Part shown: piece by piece, positions 1 to 6,740 of the stretch
Position numbering within the stretch: the stretch's first letter is position 1
Layout: each line of letters begins with the position of its first letter
Source of the DNA: JBAZOJ01 sp041648755
GTDB taxonomy: Bacteria > Planctomycetota > B143-G9
DNA: 9,980 nucleotides
Reading direction: 5' to 3'
Assembly (NCBI GenBank): GCA_041648755.1
Contig: JBAZOJ010000139.1
Coordinates: 1 to 9,980 of the forward strand
Position numbers and translations under genes: made by a program
Notes under the pieces: generated by a model
Told to the model about the DNA's origin: nothing
The model's database searches: none
The model's input: the letters and a program-made list of their open reading frames with translations, nothing else

Positions 1-1188
1 GATGTCGATTTTGGCGAGCAGGCTGCGGAAATCGTGCAACAGCGAAGCGGCCCTGTCGGAAAGAGACTCGGATGCGGGATGCTGCGGAATCAGCCCGTAG
101 TGCTCCATCATTCCGGTGACGACGAGCGAGGTCTCCTCGAACCAACCCTCGATGTAAACGCGTTCTTCCCTGCCGCCGATCTGCGCTTGCAGGCTTCTCT
201 GGAGAGAAACGCCCAAGGCGAGCACCACCGCAAAAGAGCCGATGGCTGTGAGGAGAGCCAGCCACCAGTAGCTTGAGACCGGCACCTCGCAGGCAAAAAT
301 CAGGTCGGAGTTCGGGAAATGCCCGATGAGGAACGTGGAGCCGGACGCTTGGACGGTTTTGGCACCGGTCTCCGGAAGCCCGGTAGCAGCGGTACGCAGA
401 GAAGTAAGGTCGGATGCGCCAGCGGGCGACTCGGCCGAAAAGAAGAAGAACTCGGAACGCACAGAAAAGACCGTCAGGTTATCCAGCGAGACTGCTTTGC
501 GGACATTGTTGATGTCCGCGGACAGCCGGACTGTGATCCTCACAGAGCCGCTTTCCTCTGCATCGCCATCGCTCTTGCGGACTCTCCAGGGAATGGAGAA
601 CAGTGCGCACGGATTGGAGCGACCGGATTCCACAATCCAGATGTTGGAATTGCGGTATGACAAAGGGAAGGCTCCGGGAATGCCTCCCGCTGCCTTGGTT
701 AGTCCGACCTCGGAGACCGTCCATTCCAGGCCGGAAACCGAGATTACCGACATACTGACAAGACCGGGGAAAGGCGCGATGGCACGTGCAAATATCTCTT
801 CGATTGGCGCGCCGGAGAATGCCGCGGGGATCGGATACGGCGAAGCTACGATGTAGTCGTAATCCGTGCCGGGGCGAGCGGCAAGGGTGAACTTGCCTGA
901 GCGCTCGAAAATTGGCCTTGGTGAAGTTGCTTCCCCGCGAACGACGGTGAACGAAGGGGAGTTCTCCGCGACGAAATACGAAAGAGTATCGGAGGCAGAG
1001 CGAAGGGCAAAGCCGAGAGTCTTGGCCAAGCCGTCCGTGGCACGCTGTGCCCCGGTGAGTTTCTCCGAGTTGACCCTTCCCAGATAGCTGACCGCGATGA
1101 ACCAGGTCGTCAATCCGAGCAACGCGGCGAAAGCCACCACGGCGACCAGCGGTCCGGTAAGGAGTCTGCTCTTCTTTTTCTCTACCAC
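1..1188 (-). CDS. Two-TM membrane sensor-like protein, N-terminal part (partial at window edge)
   Basis: An open frame of 396 codons runs from a GTG at 1188 to the left edge without a stop. It has no in-frame ATG near its start: an in-frame TAG lies just upstream (1213-1215), and GTG preceded by GGGAGAAGA is the only plausible start. Visible layout: basic N-terminus (VVEKKKSR), TM helix at about 11-33, an extracytoplasmic domain of about 270 residues (34-305), a second TM helix at about 306-328 (WWLALLTAIGSFAVVLAL), then a cytoplasmic segment that is cut off. This topology is typical of membrane sensors (histidine kinases, cyclases, PP2C phosphatases, chemoreceptors), but the output domain lies outside the window and I do not recognise the sensor domain. 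It starts 16 bases after the dus stop codon, so it is probably co-transcribed with dus. Confidence 0.8.
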   Translation of the reverse strand, partial: MVEKKKSRLLTGPLVAVVAFAALLGLTTWFIAVSYLGRVNSEKLTGAQRATDGLAKTLGFALRSASDTLSYFVAENSPSFTVVRGEATSPRPIFERSGKFTLAARPGTDYDYIVASPYPIPAAFSGAPIEEIFARAIAPFPGLVSMSVISVSGLEWTVSEVGLTKAAGGIPGAFPLSYRNSNIWIVESGRSNPCALFSIPWRVRKSDGDAEESGSVRITVRLSADINNVRKAVSLDNLTVFSVRSEFFFFSAESPAGASDLTSLRTAATGLPETGAKTVQASGSTFLIGHFPNSDLIFACEVPVSSYWWLALLTAIGSFAVVLALGVSLQRSLQAQIGGREERVYIEGWFEETSLVVTGMMEHYGLIPQHPASESLSDRAASLLHDFRSLLAKIDI

Positions 1189-1204
1189 TCTTCTCCCGGC
1201 GGCA

Positions 1205-2251
1205 TCACCCTTCTACTGAAGATGATACGTTCTTCTCTCTTCCCTCATACGCTGGTTTGCTCAAAGGGAGCATGGCCAGCACCATATCGAATTCGACCCG
1301 TGACCTGAGGTTCAGGCATCTTCGTCTGAACTCGTGCGAAAAAGGCATCCCTCTACTGTAGGAGCAGAGATACTTTCGCATCAACAGGGCGGCCTTCGAC
1401 TCTCCCGCGTACAGCGCAAGCATCTCAAAGTGCTCGCGCACGACGGCTATCATCTCATCTGAGGGAGGCTCGAATGGCTCGGTCGCACCTGAAAACCACG
1501 AGATGACATCCCTGAATACCCATGGGCGACCGATCGCCCCTCTGCCTATCATTATCCCGTCGCAACCCGTTTGCGCAAGCATAGCCTGCGCTGACTTGCC
1601 GTCCACCACATCGCCGTTGCCCACGACAGGCACTTTAACGGCTTCCTTAACGCGGCGGATTACGTCCCAATCTGCCCTGCCGGAATACATCTGGGAAACG
1701 GTTCTTCCGTGTACAGTGATCATCGCCACGCCGCAAGCCTCGGCGATTCGTGCAAGTTCGACCGCCGTGTCATCAGTTGCGGCAAAGCCCTTGCGGATTT
1801 TTACAGTCACGGGAACGCGGCTGCGACTTACCATTATCTTGAGAAGCTGCTCCACTCTCTCAGGATACCTTCCGAGCCCGCCGCCGTAGTCCCGGGAGAC
1901 CATACGCCTGACGGGGCAACCCAGATTGAGATCGATGATCTCGTACCCGAGCAGCACAGCATTGTCAACGCACTTCTCCATCAGGTCGGGTTCATTACCG
2001 CAGATCTGCACGGCCAGCGGGTATTCGCCGGGGCCGCGCTCGATTATCTTGCGGCTCTGACGCGACAACTGCGCAAAGGGATGCGTCGTCACCATTTCGG
2101 TGACGGTGAGAGCGGCTCCGTAGCGTTTGCAGATCATCCGGAACGGATAGGACGTGTTCTCGGCCATCGGGGCAAGAACCAGGGGCGGGGAGATCGAAAG
2201 GTCGCCGATTTTCAGCGGTGTGCGGAGGAATTCTGCAGGAGCCATCACCAT
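1205..2251 (-). CDS. dus: tRNA-dihydrouridine synthase (DusB-like)
   Basis: FMN-dependent enzyme that reduces specific uridines in tRNA to dihydrouridine, in the cytoplasm. The 348-aa length fits the family. Visible motifs in a TIM-barrel order: LAPMAENTSYPFR (26-38) at the first strand, VQICGNEP (81-88), DLNLGCPVRR (107-116) with the catalytic cysteine C112, VTVKIRKG (148-155), TVHGRT (179-184), VVGNGDVVDG (209-218) and IMIGRGAIGRPWVF (233-246), the flavin phosphate site. The stretch after the catalytic cysteine reads SRDYGGGLGRYPERV, whereas relatives usually have a K-x-G-A-G-S-A-L-L-type loop. The start at 2251 has no good Shine-Dalgarno; Met3 is an alternative. It lies 22 bases after the cysteine-rich protein gene and 16 before the sensor gene, so probably one operon. 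Which uridine it modifies cannot be read from the sequence. Confidence 0.93.
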   Translation of the reverse strand: MVMAPAEFLRTPLKIGDLSISPPLVLAPMAENTSYPFRMICKRYGAALTVTEMVTTHPFAQLSRQSRKIIERGPGEYPLAVQICGNEPDLMEKCVDNAVLLGYEIIDLNLGCPVRRMVSRDYGGGLGRYPERVEQLLKIMVSRSRVPVTVKIRKGFAATDDTAVELARIAEACGVAMITVHGRTVSQMYSGRADWDVIRRVKEAVKVPVVGNGDVVDGKSAQAMLAQTGCDGIMIGRGAIGRPWVFRDVISWFSGATEPFEPPSDEMIAVVREHFEMLALYAGESKAALLMRKYLCSYSRGMPFSHEFRRRCLNLRSRVEFDMVLAMLPLSKPAYEGREKNVSSSVEG

Positions 2252-2273
2252 ACTATATCAGATTGAGGCCGGA

Positions 2274-3596
2274 TTATGCGCCATCCGGCTTCGGTCGGGG
2301 ATTCTGGTTTTTGTGGAAGTCGGGATTGCGATGCCACCTGCCTCTGCCCTGGCAATCAGGACAGACGGTCTCTTTTTTCACTACGCCGATACCGTTGCAG
2401 ACGTCGCACGATTGATTGAAAAAGCCCTTGCCCTTGCATTTGGGGCAGGTCACTTTGCCGTCGGTACAGTGCCTGCACTTTATCTTCCCGTCGTCGCAGT
2501 CGTGGCATTTCTCTCTGCCGGTGCCGTTGCACACATTGCAGACGCCGTTGCCGCGGCACACCGTGCAGGCTGACATCACCCCGCGCCTCTTTTCAATCAG
2601 TCCGGAGCCGCCGCAAACAGAGCATTTCCCAGATCCATGGCAGTCCGAACAAAGAACCTTTCCGGTTCCTTTGCACTTGGGGCACGGGTTAAAGCCGGTT
2701 CCGATGCAATTCTTGCAGTCGATTTTACCCTGTCCGACACAGTCGGGACATTCGCAAAGCGCCTTCTTGCTCCCTTTGCACTTGGGACAGGTTTCGGTCT
2801 TGTCCTCCTTGCCCTTCCCGCCACAGGTGCGGCAGAAGTCGATGTCATCCGCATCGGCCTTTTCGTAGCTGCGCCACATAGCCTTTTCGGCTTTCCGTCC
2901 TTCAAGATCGCGCGAGCAATAGGCAAATCCATAGGCACAGGCAAATGCAAGGCGTTCCTGGAAGCTCATTGCACCCCAGGCTTTGTCCAGTTCGGACACC
3001 TCAAGGACGCAATAGCGCAGTTCGGGAACGTTTGCGCAAGGAGCAGGGACATCGTAGATTCGCGACGCGTGCGCGAGAACCGAGTCCAGATAGTCTTCTA
3101 TGACGTGCAGGGCCGGATACACGCCTTCGGCCACCACGGGCTTCACGGCGGCGACGATGTCGGCCTTCATTTTGTCAGGCGTCAGCCATCCACGATCTGT
3201 CTGGAAATGACCCAGGAATTCGCGAGCCCCACGATGGTCGGGGTCAAGCTCAAGGCACTTATCCAGCGCTTTCCGGGCCGAAGCGAAGAGATTGCGCTGT
3301 CTGCACCATCCGGAAAGTGCGAAGGCGTCTTCCGCGCCAACGATCTTCCCGAACCTGAGGGCATACTCTTTCCTGCCTTCATCGTCGAGGGTAAGGTGCA
3401 GCACCTGGCCGACAGGCAGCTCAATCGTGGAGTTCTCAAGGGCAAGCACGACCTTCCCGCCTTCTTGCGAAGTTACCTCGCCGACAAGGGTACGCCCGTT
3501 TTCAAGGACAACCTCATCCGCCGAGGCCGACAGGGGCACGGCCGCGAAGAAAATGGCCAGGGATACGAGGACAGAAAGGCAGGCGTATTTGCCCAT
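2274..3596 (-). CDS. Exported cysteine-rich DnaJ-zinc-finger-like protein with TPR-like segment
   Basis: 440 aa. I chose the ATG at 3596 because it opens directly with a signal peptide (MGKYACLSVLVSLAIFFAAV, likely cleavage SASA|DE after residue 26). The longer in-frame start at 3743 would cross the upstream terminator and enter the neighbouring pilin gene. After the signal come a small beta-rich domain (27-70, DEVVLENGRTLVGEV), a TPR-like stretch (about 92-140, ALDKCLELDPDHRGAREFLG), a helical middle, and a cysteine-rich region (255-415) holding 14 CXXC motifs, many in the DnaJ form CXXCXGXG. Canonical DnaJ has four. No J domain (HPD) is seen. The C-terminus is short, basic and Asn/Pro-rich. 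DnaJ-type CXXC pairs bind zinc and help substrate or disulfide handling; for this exported version the role is an inference only. The Shine-Dalgarno is weak. First gene of the presumed operon with dus. Confidence 0.85.
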   Translation of the reverse strand: MGKYACLSVLVSLAIFFAAVPLSASADEVVLENGRTLVGEVTSQEGGKVVLALENSTIELPVGQVLHLTLDDEGRKEYALRFGKIVGAEDAFALSGWCRQRNLFASARKALDKCLELDPDHRGAREFLGHFQTDRGWLTPDKMKADIVAAVKPVVAEGVYPALHVIEDYLDSVLAHASRIYDVPAPCANVPELRYCVLEVSELDKAWGAMSFQERLAFACAYGFAYCSRDLEGRKAEKAMWRSYEKADADDIDFCRTCGGKGKEDKTETCPKCKGSKKALCECPDCVGQGKIDCKNCIGTGFNPCPKCKGTGKVLCSDCHGSGKCSVCGGSGLIEKRRGVMSACTVCRGNGVCNVCNGTGREKCHDCDDGKIKCRHCTDGKVTCPKCKGKGFFNQSCDVCNGIGVVKKETVCPDCQGRGRWHRNPDFHKNQNPRPKPDGA

Positions 3597-3646
3597 GTAT
3601 ATTAGACGTTCGTCAAGGTATTTAGTTATGAAACCGGCTGGGGGAG

Positions 3647-3679
3647 AAAAAAGAAGGGGAAGCCGGTGGGCTTCCCCTT
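3647..3679 (-). terminator. Rho-independent terminator after the left pseudopilin gene
   Basis: A perfect 11-bp stem AAGGGGAAGCC / GGCTTCCCCTT (3654-3664 with 3669-3679) closes a 4-base loop. On the minus strand it is followed by C and six Ts (3652-3647). It lies 20 bases beyond the stop codon of the left pseudopilin gene and before the start of the cysteine-rich protein gene, so it separates the two transcription units. Confidence 0.9.
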
Positions 3680-3699
3680 GATACAGGCGAAAGAAATCA

Positions 3700-4380
3700 C
3701 TACGGTGTTGTCGAACCCTGGTTCTGCTTGACCTTGGAGTCATTCATCTCGAAGCGGACGTTGCCGGTAAAGGGTTCGGAACCATCGTCGCTGTAGATGT
3801 GATCCGTGTATTCCACCGTGGGATCCTGAGCCCATGCGCAACGCCTGACGACATTGGGCGAAGTATCGCTCGTTCCCGTACCACCGCCACCGCCAGCCGT
3901 ATCCTTGGGCTTCTCCCACCACTCGGCGGTCGTGCCCTTGTTGGCGTAGCAGATTCCAGCGCCGCGATGATTCGAGGAAGGCTGATCCGTACCGAGGTCA
4001 GGATTGTCAGCTATGAGGACTGTTTCATCGTCGGCGTTTTCGGTACAGCCGGGATAGTAGCCGTACGAATTCACGTCGCCATCGGTGGCCGGAGAAATGA
4101 AGATGCCCTGGTTGATACCGTACTTCTGAATGAGTATGTCAAAGGAGCCGCGCACGGTGCCGGTATCGTAGTTGGTGCCGTCGTTGGGGAACTTTCCCTT
4201 GTTGCTCTGAGCGTACGCGAAGCAAGCGGTAACGACCTGCTTCATGTTGCTCCTGCTGGCAGTGCGCTTGGTCAATTCGCGCGCCTGCTGCAATGCCGGA
4301 AGGATGAGCGCGGCGAGGATGCCGATGATGGCAACCACGACCAGCAGCTCAATCAGAGTGAATCCACTACGCTTGGTCAT
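3700..4380 (-). CDS. Type II secretion/type IV pilin-like pseudopilin, left copy
   Basis: 226 aa. Starts with a 6-residue basic leader (MTKRSG) and the prepilin site G6|F7 followed by TLIELLVVVAIIGILAALIL, including the conserved Glu at mature position 5; a prepilin peptidase would cleave and methylate here. The hydrophobic helix anchors the subunit in the inner membrane before assembly. The globular part holds SSNHRGAGICYANKGT (135-150), which resembles the N-x-H-x-G-G ... D-G motif of the large PVC-group pseudopilins (DUF1559-like) but with NKG in place of the usual ADG. A Gly/Thr-rich linker sits at about 161-174. Cysteines at 53, 112, 144 and 181. A strong Shine-Dalgarno GGAGGTG (4392-4386) precedes the ATG. 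About 88-90% identical by hand alignment to the right copy. The substrate or filament it serves is unknown. Confidence 0.92.
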   Translation of the reverse strand: MTKRSGFTLIELLVVVAIIGILAALILPALQQARELTKRTASRSNMKQVVTACFAYAQSNKGKFPNDGTNYDTGTVRGSFDILIQKYGINQGIFISPATDGDVNSYGYYPGCTENADDETVLIADNPDLGTDQPSSNHRGAGICYANKGTTAEWWEKPKDTAGGGGGTGTSDTSPNVVRRCAWAQDPTVEYTDHIYSDDGSEPFTGNVRFEMNDSKVKQNQGSTTP

Positions 4381-4385
4381 AAAAA

Positions 4386-4392
4386 CACCTCC
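4386..4392 (-). promoter_or_regulatory. Strong ribosome binding site of left pseudopilin copy
   Basis: On the minus strand GGAGGTG stands 5 bases before the ATG at 4380. The right copy has only CGGGGATG at the matching place, so this is one of the few spots where the two duplicated leaders clearly differ. Confidence 0.75.
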
Positions 4393-4419
4393 AAATAATT
4401 ACGGGTTTCCGAAACTGAC

Positions 4420-4447
4420 TTTTTACAGGCCTTACAGCCCAAGTCAA
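4420..4447 (-). promoter_or_regulatory. Sigma70-like promoter of left pseudopilin copy
   Basis: On the minus strand: TTGACT (4447-4442), a 16-base spacer, TAAAAA (4425-4420). The predicted start would leave a leader of roughly 30-35 bases before the ATG. The same box pair with the same spacing is kept upstream of the right copy, which supports function. Not experimentally shown. Confidence 0.6.
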
Positions 4448-4605
4448 GGAAAATCTCCACTGATTGGACGCCCACGGGGCAGAAGGTTTCCGTTTGCTTC
4501 GGGAAATTCGACGATTCCCGGCAGAAGGCATCCGCATCGAAAAGCGCTGTTCGGAGCAACAAGGGGTGAAATCCACCGGATTCCCACCCAGGTCTAAATG
4601 CCCGG

Positions 4606-5292
4606 TCAGCCGCCAGGCGTTGTAGTTGAGCCCTGGTGCCGCTTTACCTTAGAGTCGTTCATCTCGAACCGGACGTTGCCGGTAAAGGGCTCGGCGCCAT
4701 CGTCGCTGTAGATGTGATCAGTGTATTCTGTCGAGGTATCCTGAGCCCACGCGCAACGCCTGATGACGTTGGGCGAAATCTCGTTCGTTCCCTGTGCGCC
4801 GCCGCCAGCCGAATCCTTGGGCTTCTCCCACCACTCTGCGACGGTGCCTTTGTTAGCATAGCAGATTCCCGCGCCACGGTGATTGGAAGAGGGCTGGTCC
4901 GTACCAAGGTCAGGATTGTCGGCGACCAGAACAGTGTCATCGTCCGCATTCTCGGTGCACCCGGGATAGTAACCGTAGGAGTCGTGATCGCCGTCGGTAG
5001 CCGGAGAAACGAAGATGCCCTGGTTGATGCCGTACTTCTTGATGAGTATGTCAAAGGAGCCACAAACGGTGCCTGTATCGCAGTTGGTACCGTCGTTGGG
5101 GAACCTGCCCTTGTTGCTTTGAGCATATGCGAAACAGGCGATGACGACCTGCTTCATGTTGCTCCTGCTGGCGGTGCGCTTGGTAAGTTCGCGCGCCTGT
5201 TGCAGCGCGGGAAGGATGAGCGCGGCGAGGATGCCGATGATGGCAACCACGACCAGCAACTCAATCAGGGTAAAACCGCTACGTCTTGTCAT
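4606..5292 (-). CDS. Type II secretion/type IV pilin-like pseudopilin, right copy
   Basis: 228 aa paralogue of the neighbouring gene, with the same leader (MTRRSG), prepilin site G6|F7, TLIELLVVVAIIGILAALIL helix, SSNHRGAGICYANKGT motif and C-terminal GNVRFEMNDSKVK stretch. Over residues 1-161 I count 13 differences. Most others fall in the Gly-rich linker (one-residue indel) and the last residues (TTTPGG tail). It has two cysteines the other copy lacks, C71 (Tyr in the left copy) and C77 (Arg), besides the four shared ones. The start codon is preceded by the weak CCGGGGATG rather than GGAGGTG. It arose by tandem duplication of a unit of about 0.91 kb together with its promoter. Its 5' side faces the divergently read aminopeptidase gene. 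Confidence 0.92.
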   Translation of the reverse strand: MTRRSGFTLIELLVVVAIIGILAALILPALQQARELTKRTASRSNMKQVVIACFAYAQSNKGRFPNDGTNCDTGTVCGSFDILIKKYGINQGIFVSPATDGDHDSYGYYPGCTENADDDTVLVADNPDLGTDQPSSNHRGAGICYANKGTVAEWWEKPKDSAGGGAQGTNEISPNVIRRCAWAQDTSTEYTDHIYSDDGAEPFTGNVRFEMNDSKVKRHQGSTTTPGG

Positions 5293-5330
5293 GCATACAT
5301 CCCCGGATGTTCACGATAACCGAAACAGAC

Positions 5331-5358
5331 TTTGTAAAGGCCTTGCAGCCCAAGTCAA
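5331..5358 (-). promoter_or_regulatory. Sigma70-like promoter of right pseudopilin copy
   Basis: On the minus strand: TTGACT (5358-5353), 16-base spacer, TACAAA (5336-5331). It matches the promoter boxes of the left copy in sequence and spacing, while surrounding bases have drifted. Confidence 0.6.
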
Positions 5359-5370
5359 CGAAGAGCTTCA

Positions 5371-5399
5371 TTGACTGGACGTCCCGTGTGGCAAAGAAT
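5371..5399 (+). promoter_or_regulatory. Possible promoter of the aminopeptidase gene
   Basis: TTGACT (5371-5376), 17-base spacer, AAGAAT (5394-5399, four of six matches to TATAAT), about 110 bases before the ATG. In the left duplicate the -35 reads CTGATT, as expected if the box is not needed there. Tentative. Confidence 0.35.
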
Positions 5400-5508
5400 C
5401 ACGTTTTCTGAAGGACGCGACCTGCCCTGACGAAGACAGGCAAGTATCCAAAAGCGCCATCCGGAGCGAAAAGGGGTAAAATCCTGTAAGTCTGGAAAAG
5501 GAGACGCA

Positions 5509-6630
5509 ATGAAGGACGAGCGGATTACGAAACTTGCCCGCATGATCGTCAACTACTCTCTCTCCATCAAGAATGGCGAGAAGGTGATGGTCAATTTCAT
5601 AGGCCAAGCCACCGAGCCCCTTGCATCGGACCTCATCGAAGAGATCCTGAAAGCGGGCGGAGTCCCATTCTGGTTCTACGACAACGCGCCGCTGAACCGC
5701 AAGTTCGCGGCCGGAGCTTCCGAAGCCCAGGTCAAGACCTTTGGCGCGGTACACAAATCCGTGATGGAGCAGATGCAGTGCTACATCGGGGTGCGCGGAT
5801 CCGACAACCAGTTCGAGACCGCGGATGTCCCCCCTGACAAGATGAAGACCTACCGCCTGCACTACATGCAGCCTGTCCATATGGAGACCCGCGTTCCGAA
5901 GACCCGCTGGGTTGTCATGCGCTGGCCCACCGCTTCCATGGCCCAGCAGGCGAGGATGAGCACAGAGGCGTTCGAGAAGTTCTACTTCGATGTCTGCACT
6001 CTCGATTACGCCAAGATGTCACGCGCGATGGACCACCTTGTTGCCTATATGCAGAAGACCGACCGGGTCAGGCTGGTGGGGCCTGGTGTTGATATTGCAT
6101 TCTCGATAAAGGGGATCCCGGCCATCAAGTGCGACGGCAAGCTGAACATCCCCGACGGCGAGGTCTTTACCGCGCCGGTCAAGGATTCGATCAACGGCTT
6201 CATCACGTTCAACACCCCTTCAATGCAGGAAGGCCTGATGTATGAAGGCATCAAGCTGGAGTACAAGAACGGCAGGCTTGAAAACGCCACAGCGAGGAAT
6301 GATGTTGACCGGCTGCGCAAGGTCTTCGACGCCGACGACGGCTGCAAGTACGTTGGCGAGTTCGCAATTGGTGTGAACCCCTTCGTCCTGACCCCGATGA
6401 ACGACACCTTGTTCGACGAGAAGATCGCCGGTTCCATACACTTCACCCCCGGCAACGCCTATGACGAAGCTTTCAACGGCAACAGGTCGAGCCTGCATTG
6501 GGACTTGGTGTTGATCCAGCGTCCGGAATACGGCGGCGGCGAGATGTACTTCGACGGCCAGTTGATCCGCAAGGACGGGCTGTTCGTCGTCAAGGAGCTC
6601 GAGTGCCTCAACCCGGAACACCTTAAGTAA
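5509..6630 (+). CDS. M29-family aminopeptidase (thermophilic metalloprotease family)
   Basis: 373 aa, complete. M29 enzymes (AmpS/AmpT/PepS) are cytoplasmic two-metal aminopeptidases that remove N-terminal residues from peptides. Expected metal-site residues are all visible: E218 in PDGEVFTAP, E284 in VGEFAIGVNP, H311 and Y318 in IHFTPGNAY, H330 and D332 in SSLHWDLV. The N-terminal domain begins KLARMIVNYSLSIKNGEKV, typical for the family (usually xLAxxLVxYSlxVkxGexV). No signal peptide. Start supported by AAAAGGAGA (5496-5504) five bases before the ATG. Monocistronic as far as can be seen: the pilin gene upstream is divergent and a hairpin follows. Substrate preference cannot be told. Confidence 0.95.
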   Translation: MKDERITKLARMIVNYSLSIKNGEKVMVNFIGQATEPLASDLIEEILKAGGVPFWFYDNAPLNRKFAAGASEAQVKTFGAVHKSVMEQMQCYIGVRGSDNQFETADVPPDKMKTYRLHYMQPVHMETRVPKTRWVVMRWPTASMAQQARMSTEAFEKFYFDVCTLDYAKMSRAMDHLVAYMQKTDRVRLVGPGVDIAFSIKGIPAIKCDGKLNIPDGEVFTAPVKDSINGFITFNTPSMQEGLMYEGIKLEYKNGRLENATARNDVDRLRKVFDADDGCKYVGEFAIGVNPFVLTPMNDTLFDEKIAGSIHFTPGNAYDEAFNGNRSSLHWDLVLIQRPEYGGGEMYFDGQLIRKDGLFVVKELECLNPEHLK

Positions 6631-6645
6631 CAATCAGACGGAAAA

Positions 6646-6675
6646 CAGGGGGGCGAACAGCCCCCCTGCTCATTT
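6646..6675 (+). terminator. GC-rich terminator-like hairpin after the aminopeptidase
   Basis: Perfect 9-bp stem CAGGGGGGC / GCCCCCCTG with loop GAACA (6646-6668), 15 bases after the stop codon, followed by CTCATTTC. The T tract is poor, so it may be a weak or partial terminator, or a 3'-end stabilising hairpin. Confidence 0.6.
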
Positions 6676-6726
6676 CACGGACGGGCGATTTCAACAGTCG
6701 TTTGGGGATACATTAGCCTGGCAGGC

Positions 6727-6734
6727 GGGAGGAG
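6727..6734 (+). promoter_or_regulatory. Strong ribosome binding site of the radical SAM gene
   Basis: GGGAGGAG six bases before the ATG at 6741. This settles the start and is the strongest translation signal on the plus strand. I see no convincing promoter between the upstream hairpin and this site. Confidence 0.75.
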
Positions 6735-6740
6735 TATCGA

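Larger units (their letters stand above)
4381..4605. repeat. Upstream region of left pseudopilin; diverged copy of 5293-5508
   Basis: No gene. From 4409 to 4574 (166 bases) it aligns with 5320-5484 (165 bases): a well-conserved block near the pilin (promoter boxes), a diverged middle, and a well-conserved far block (AAAAGCGC, CGGAGC, AAGGGGT, AAATCC). In the diverged middle a 6-bp inverted repeat CGGGAA/TTCCCG (4500-4505, 4515-4520) occurs only in this copy. No terminator hairpin follows the right pilin gene here, so its transcript may read through into the left copy. Confidence 0.75.
5293..5508. repeat. Divergent intergenic region; copy of the left pilin upstream region
   Basis: No gene. 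It separates the right pilin (minus) from the aminopeptidase gene (plus). Positions 5320-5484 match 4409-4574. The block 5444-5484, about 90-130 bases from the pilin promoter, is conserved in both copies. Because it also lies just before the aminopeptidase start, the left copy seems to carry a stranded remnant of the aminopeptidase 5' region. Confidence 0.7.

Noticed and set aside
2330..2840. Short regularly recurring cysteine-codon motifs resembling a repeat array
   Set aside because: They are the in-frame CXXC units of a protein; unit lengths vary and there are no identical repeats with unique spacers, so it is not a CRISPR array.
2637..3605. A 322-codon open frame on the plus strand opposite the cysteine-rich protein
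   Set aside because: It mirrors the composition of the minus-strand gene, which has a signal peptide and ordered CXXC motifs. The antisense product has no recognisable motif and no ribosome binding site.
3597..3743. N-terminal extension of the cysteine-rich protein to an ATG at 3743
   Set aside because: It would cross the terminator hairpin at 3647-3679 and overlap the pilin gene, and it would bury a clear signal peptide 50 residues inside the chain.
6631..6740. Possible small precursor-peptide gene before the radical SAM enzyme
   Set aside because: The 110-base gap holds a terminator-like hairpin and no start codon with a ribosome binding site leading to a usable short frame.
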